Of a stretch of 64,000 nucleotides of DNA, positions 59,631 through 64,000 are shown in pieces. Every line of letters starts with the position of its first letter. Position 1 is the stretch's first letter. The notes below the pieces were generated by a model. That model did no database searches, was not told where the DNA came from, and worked only from the letters and a program-made list of their open reading frames with translations. Location of the stretch: contig NC_135355.1 in the NCBI RefSeq assembly GCF_051622035.1, forward strand, positions 23,366,486 to 23,430,485, written 5' to 3'. The stretch comes from Arctopsyche grandis (taxonomy: Eukaryota > Arthropoda > Insecta > Trichoptera > Hydropsychidae). The position numbers and the translations under genes are program-made.

Positions 59631-61079
59631 ATGGAAGTCGTTCCTAAGGCGGACATGCACGATGAAGATGTGGCTAAAATTGAAGAAGGGGATACTTTGG
59701 GAAGTTTAGAATCTCATCCCATCATGAAGCATTCCGATACTAGGGATAGTATTTCGTCTATCGATAGTGATGTGTCACTGTCTTATGATAGACGAGGATC
59801 TGATGATAAGTCTAACGATGAGCCCGAAACTCCGATTCAAGAAGATGAAGGTGCTCATATGGCGGATCTATCAGATAGTGCTTCCGATGCCGGTTCTACT
59901 GGTGGCGGAAAAGATTCAGGCTGTGAAGTCACCAATGAAAGTCAAGAAACCCCTTTCACCCCACCGACAGAAGAGTTAGCTGAAAAAATCGTTGCTCAGG
60001 TTGAATTTTATTTTTCTGATGTTAATATTACTAAAGATGCTTTCCTGTTGAAGCATGTGAAGCGGAATAAGGAAGGATATGTGTCGTTGAAGCTCATATC
60101 TAGCTTCAAACGCGTTAAGCATCTTACCAAGGATTGGAGAGTAGTGGCCGTATCTTTGAAGAAATCAAAAAGGTTGGAAATAAATGAAGCTGGTACTAAG
60201 CTTCGCCGTCTTGAACCTCTACCCCAGTATGATGAGACGACGCCTTCTAGGACAATCGTAGCTGTGAATCTTCCTATAGATAAACCATCCATAGAAAACG
60301 TGTCTCAGCTGTTTTCTAAGTGTGGAGAAATTGCATTGATTCGAGTATTGAGACCTGGAAATCCAATTCCAGCCGATGTCAGACAATTCATTAACAAAAA
60401 TCCTTCACTAAACGGAATTGTTTGCGCTTTAGTGGAATTCACTGAATCTGAATCAGCGAGGAATGCAGTGCAGATGCAAAATGATGATTTCCCAGGATAC
60501 GGACAGACGATGAAAGTATACGAGCTAAACGGTGTTCCAAATCCTGAGAAGAAAAGGCGTAGCATTCCTGGAAAAAAGCCGTTCATGAACAGAATGAATG
60601 AATTGGAGTATTCTCCGTGCTGCAGCAGTTCCGAGGCCGAGATGGAGTATTGGTGCAGGGGTGATCCCAGGATGAAGTTCAGACGAGGTTCTTCCGGTTA
60701 TATTCCGCGAGTCCCAGAACCTCATTGGCTTCCACGCAGGATGTCCGCTTGCAGCCACTCGTCGGATTCTTCCGGTTATTATTACTCTCCCAGGAGGTTG
60801 TCAACTCAAAGCAGTCGCGATTCCAACCCGGATATGTTCCTGTCTAGGAGAATCTCTAATTGTTCCATTTCCAGTGCTGAGTATGATCCCATGAGACGAT
60901 TCTCCAATTGCAGTCAAATGTCATCTGGATATAACAGTCCCATCAGATCGCGATCGAATAGTAATGCTTTGAATCAAGACGCCCTTGTGAGGCCTCCAGT
61001 AGGTCCTGATGGTACCAAAGGTTTTCACCTGGGTGCTAGGCAAAGAAGAATATCTGATCTTGCACTCTATTCTCACTAA
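59631..61079 (+). CDS. La-related protein 6 (LARP6, achilles-type)
   Basis: A 482-residue single-exon ORF, close to the family length (about 490 in vertebrates). The acidic, serine-rich N-terminus (1-110) precedes the La motif at about 113-200, with VEFYFSD and the FLLKHVKRNKEGYVSL block. The RRM is at about 206-300 (RTIVAVNLP, GEIALIRVLRPG, ALVEFTESESA). A basic linker with repeated RR(M/L/I/F)S(A/N/T)C-type motifs leads to the SUZ-C box RPPVGPDGTKGF at about 454-465. Family members bind stem-loops or 3' ends of selected mRNAs and control their translation and localisation in the cytoplasm. The start AAAATGG is a good Kozak context. TATA/Inr lies 524 bases upstream. No lesion seen. Confidence 0.96.
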   Translation: MEVVPKADMHDEDVAKIEEGDTLGSLESHPIMKHSDTRDSISSIDSDVSLSYDRRGSDDKSNDEPETPIQEDEGAHMADLSDSASDAGSTGGGKDSGCEVTNESQETPFTPPTEELAEKIVAQVEFYFSDVNITKDAFLLKHVKRNKEGYVSLKLISSFKRVKHLTKDWRVVAVSLKKSKRLEINEAGTKLRRLEPLPQYDETTPSRTIVAVNLPIDKPSIENVSQLFSKCGEIALIRVLRPGNPIPADVRQFINKNPSLNGIVCALVEFTESESARNAVQMQNDDFPGYGQTMKVYELNGVPNPEKKRRSIPGKKPFMNRMNELEYSPCCSSSEAEMEYWCRGDPRMKFRRGSSGYIPRVPEPHWLPRRMSACSHSSDSSGYYYSPRRLSTQSSRDSNPDMFLSRRISNCSISSAEYDPMRRFSNCSQMSSGYNSPIRSRSNSNALNQDALVRPPVGPDGTKGFHLGARQRRISDLALYSH

Positions 61080-62500
61080 TTAAGAAAATAAGTTATATTT
61101 CGCTTCATTTCGAAGGTTTAGTAGAGTAAATACTACCTTCATATAGCAAACACATTTCACTTTTCTATTTTTATTATTATCTATTTATTTAATCATTTTC
61201 GCATTAGGTTTCATTTTAAATTTAAGTCTTAATTGAATTGAATTAAATTGTTTTATTAAAAGTAAGAAACTGAGCATAATTTATAAATAACTCGAGTAAT
61301 CGATTTCTAAATTTTATTTAACTTTTGTGTATCTTTGAAATCGATTAAGTTTTTTTAAAATTTCGTACGCCTTTTGTATGGTAATTTATTATATTTTGAT
61401 ATGAAATTGTTATTTACAAACAATTACTTTTAGTAATTAAGCAAAATATTTTATAAAATCAAACTATCATTCATGATCGTTATTTAATTTGTATGTATGA
61501 TTCTTGTAATTAACTATCTACATTATATTTATTTATTTATTTTTCACAAAATGAAAAAGATCGTTCAAAATATTTTTCACAAAAACTTATCTTATTCATT
61601 TTAAAAAAAATATTTTGATTTAAATTTTTCTCTTGAATTAATTTGGAATTAAAAAGAATTGTATTATTTTGAAAAAATTTAGTTGTGTGCTTTTCGAGCA
61701 CATTCTAGTCAAAAAATATCGTTTTTTTTAAATTTTGGTACGTTTTCTTTTTATTTGAAGATAAGTTTTTGTTGGTACATTTAAGTAATTTGTATTAATT
61801 TCTGATGATAAAAAAAATGATTGTAACAAAAAACACAGAAAAGCTGGTCAAGGTAGCTATTAAAATAATTAATTTACCAATCAATAATATTGCGAAAGTT
61901 TAATTTATGAATGTGGTCAGTGTAGTACACTCTCACTTCTATATATGTTGTATAGTTACCATTCTCTATATGCAATACATTCGATTTACTATGATGGTGA
62001 CTAAACTTTTGCATTATGTTGTATTAGTAAATATTAACACATATTTTTTTACTGTAAACATTTTGACAGTCCCATTAATTTTAAATATACATTTTCAAAA
62101 CAAAAAAGTGTTTTAATTATCACTCACGAATTTACAAATTGTTGTCGCAAGACACATACATATACATGTATATTATAAACCTGATTTTAAACAATTTATA
62201 AACAAATTCATATAATTAAATGATAATCAATAGTACAATCTTTAATACTATTGATTGCTTTTATGGTATAACTGTGAATAAGGTTCACGAAGTTCCGATT
62301 ATCAAATTATATTATTCATATTAATTGGTTCACATTAAGTCGAACTATACCCAACAATAAATAAATAAAATTAAAATCGTTTGAATGAGAATAATATTGA
62401 ATTATAAAAACTATGACTAGTGCATAGAAATTGCAATTATATATGATTGATAAATTATATACAATGTGCATGCTTCACGGACAATAAACAACCATTTTTT
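61080..62500 (+). other. LARP6 3' region with polyadenylation signals
   Basis: AT-rich and without ORFs of note. The first canonical AATAAA is at 62356, overlapped by another, with a further one at 62483; a 3' UTR of about 1.3 kb is implied if these are used. Confidence 0.45.
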
Positions 62501-64000
62501 ACATTTTCCTCGTTAGCATGAATTATTTAAACAATGTGGTATGAATTTAATTAGAGATTAGTTCGGTGAAATTAATTATTGATTGAGAAGCGTGAAAAGA
62601 AATTCACGATGAGAAGACACATAATTTGGCATTGATTTAAAAATTTCCATTCGATATACATTTTTGAAATAATTGCTTTGCATTTCTTTTTTACCGAATT
62701 TGAATGAAATATAAAGTAAAAATAGCTGACACACAAATTTTACAATTTTACAAGAACAACTTCTCATTCTCATTATGACACTTTCTTGCAAATGTATGCA
62801 AATGGAACAATTATTATTTGAATATTTAAAAAAAAAATAGAAAACCTCTATTATTTTCCTCTGAAGCATATCACGAAATGTCTGTGATATTGTGTTAAAT
62901 TTTAATGAAATCATTTACATAAATTACTGAATAATTTCTTAAATATGTATAGATAGTATAGAACTGCAAACATTCATAAATAGTATCATAGAAAGAGAAG
63001 TTCTTGCCTGTATATAGTACGAGAGAAATTGTCGTTAGACAGAAAAGTCCGCGATTCTGATAGAAAGTTAAAGTATTTATTTGATTTGTATGCTTCATGC
63101 TTGGTTGGCCTCAACATTCTTCAGGAAACGATATCGGTTTATGTTGTTAAAACATTTATAAATAAATTCCGGAAAATATTAGTTAATTGAAACCAGTGGT
63201 ATTTTCACTGGTAGAAAAATTTCACTCGTTGGGGCTTTATGGTTGACGATACGAAAATTAGAATAGTTTGACAGAACTTACATATGAATATACATAATTA
63301 AATATCTTTTTATTGCATAAATAACTCAAAAAACTTAATGTCTAGTAAATTTTATTTTCACTCTATATTTTCTGTTATGATCATCAAGTAACTAAATTTA
63401 TCAATGCCATCTGGCGATTCAATCTTAAATGATTTTACTAAATAAAATACTGCTGTTTACAAGAAGTTTGCATTGACAATATTGTATGTTTCTATACATG
63501 TGTAAATCAGAGAACTGAAATGTAAATAACTGGGAAGGGAATTAATAATATGGATAATTTAAAGATTTCTATTTATCTATAGTTTGAAATATTATTAGGT
63601 TTGTACATATGTACATATGTATGTATGTATGTAGTAAAATGTAACGTTTGCAATGTGGCGTAACTAGAAAAATTCGACCTGCATGTAAATGTTAGCAAAA
63701 AACCCCACTTAAGTGTTTTTTTCTTATTAAAATTAACTAACATTGTTTAAATGTTCTTTTTCCTTACCTTCAAAGTCGTGAATTTACAAAGACATTTTAG
63801 AAGCTTCTTCATGTTCAATCGATAATATTGCTAATTCACTGAGCCAGAATTGACTCATTGAATTTCTTTTAGTCTTTTATTAATTTGAAAAAAAAAACAC
63901 TAGTAAATCACGTTACCAAATATTTCTATTAAGATAAAATGACTATCCTGAAATCTCGAACGATGTCAAATACGAGAACGTGTGTCTAGCGTTTCTGAAA
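62501..64000. other. AT-rich spacer to window end
   Basis: Minus frames at 62576-62914 and 62895-63098 have no domains. ATGTACATATGTATG runs near 63605. No gene is supported. Confidence 0.35.

Noticed and set aside
62576..63098. Minus-strand ORFs downstream of LARP6
   Set aside because: Low-complexity AT-driven frames without recognisable features.

Overview
The window looks like intergenic DNA from an insect nuclear genome. It is strongly AT-rich, full of ACATACATATGTACAT-type simple repeats, and contains intron-bearing genes, an eukaryotic tRNA, LINE/SINE/hAT/Helitron-type repeats and a LARP6 (achilles-type) gene. A short TTAGG run fits insects that keep that telomere repeat, but I cannot assign an order. 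Only a few host genes are supported: a four-exon secreted-protein gene on the minus strand (8677-10567), an elongator tRNA-Met (39101-39173, minus), and LARP6 (CDS 59631-61079, plus) with a TATA/Inr promoter. Two weaker coding pieces are an unrecognised minus-strand exon (15042-15357) and a possible signal-peptide exon near 57694.

Layout. 1-3.5 kb: small foldback elements, then a 2.3-kb hAT-type element (1231-3539). 3.9-7.6 kb: a full-length RTE-type LINE with an intact 985-residue ORF, then a long AT microsatellite. 8.2-15 kb: the secreted-protein gene, hAT elements (one keeping a transposase C-terminus), a SINE and nested mini-elements. 15.5-19.1 kb: palindromic elements flanked by perfect 9-bp target-site duplications, one inside a hAT-like element. 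19.2-22.4 kb: a very young LTR retrotransposon with LTRs that look identical, no pol genes, and an interior made mostly of four tandem-repeat arrays. 23-27 kb: a minisatellite, a CCGGAAGT-containing dispersed repeat and a 5'-truncated RTE LINE with a 12-bp duplication. 27-58 kb: mostly AT-rich spacer with Helitron-like ends, three copies of a tRNA-derived SINE carrying an internal CA microsatellite, a second SINE family, a TTAA-flanked element, and several near-perfect short hairpins. 59-62.5 kb: LARP6.

How the parts relate. The mobile elements are largely non-autonomous and would depend on enzymes made elsewhere; only the 3.9-6.9 kb LINE keeps a complete endonuclease-reverse transcriptase frame here. 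The most unusual structure is a palindromic core of about 100 bp that occurs inside two differently ended foldback elements, one nested in the other. All splice models, family names and insertion boundaries come from reading the sequence; nothing was searched or computed.
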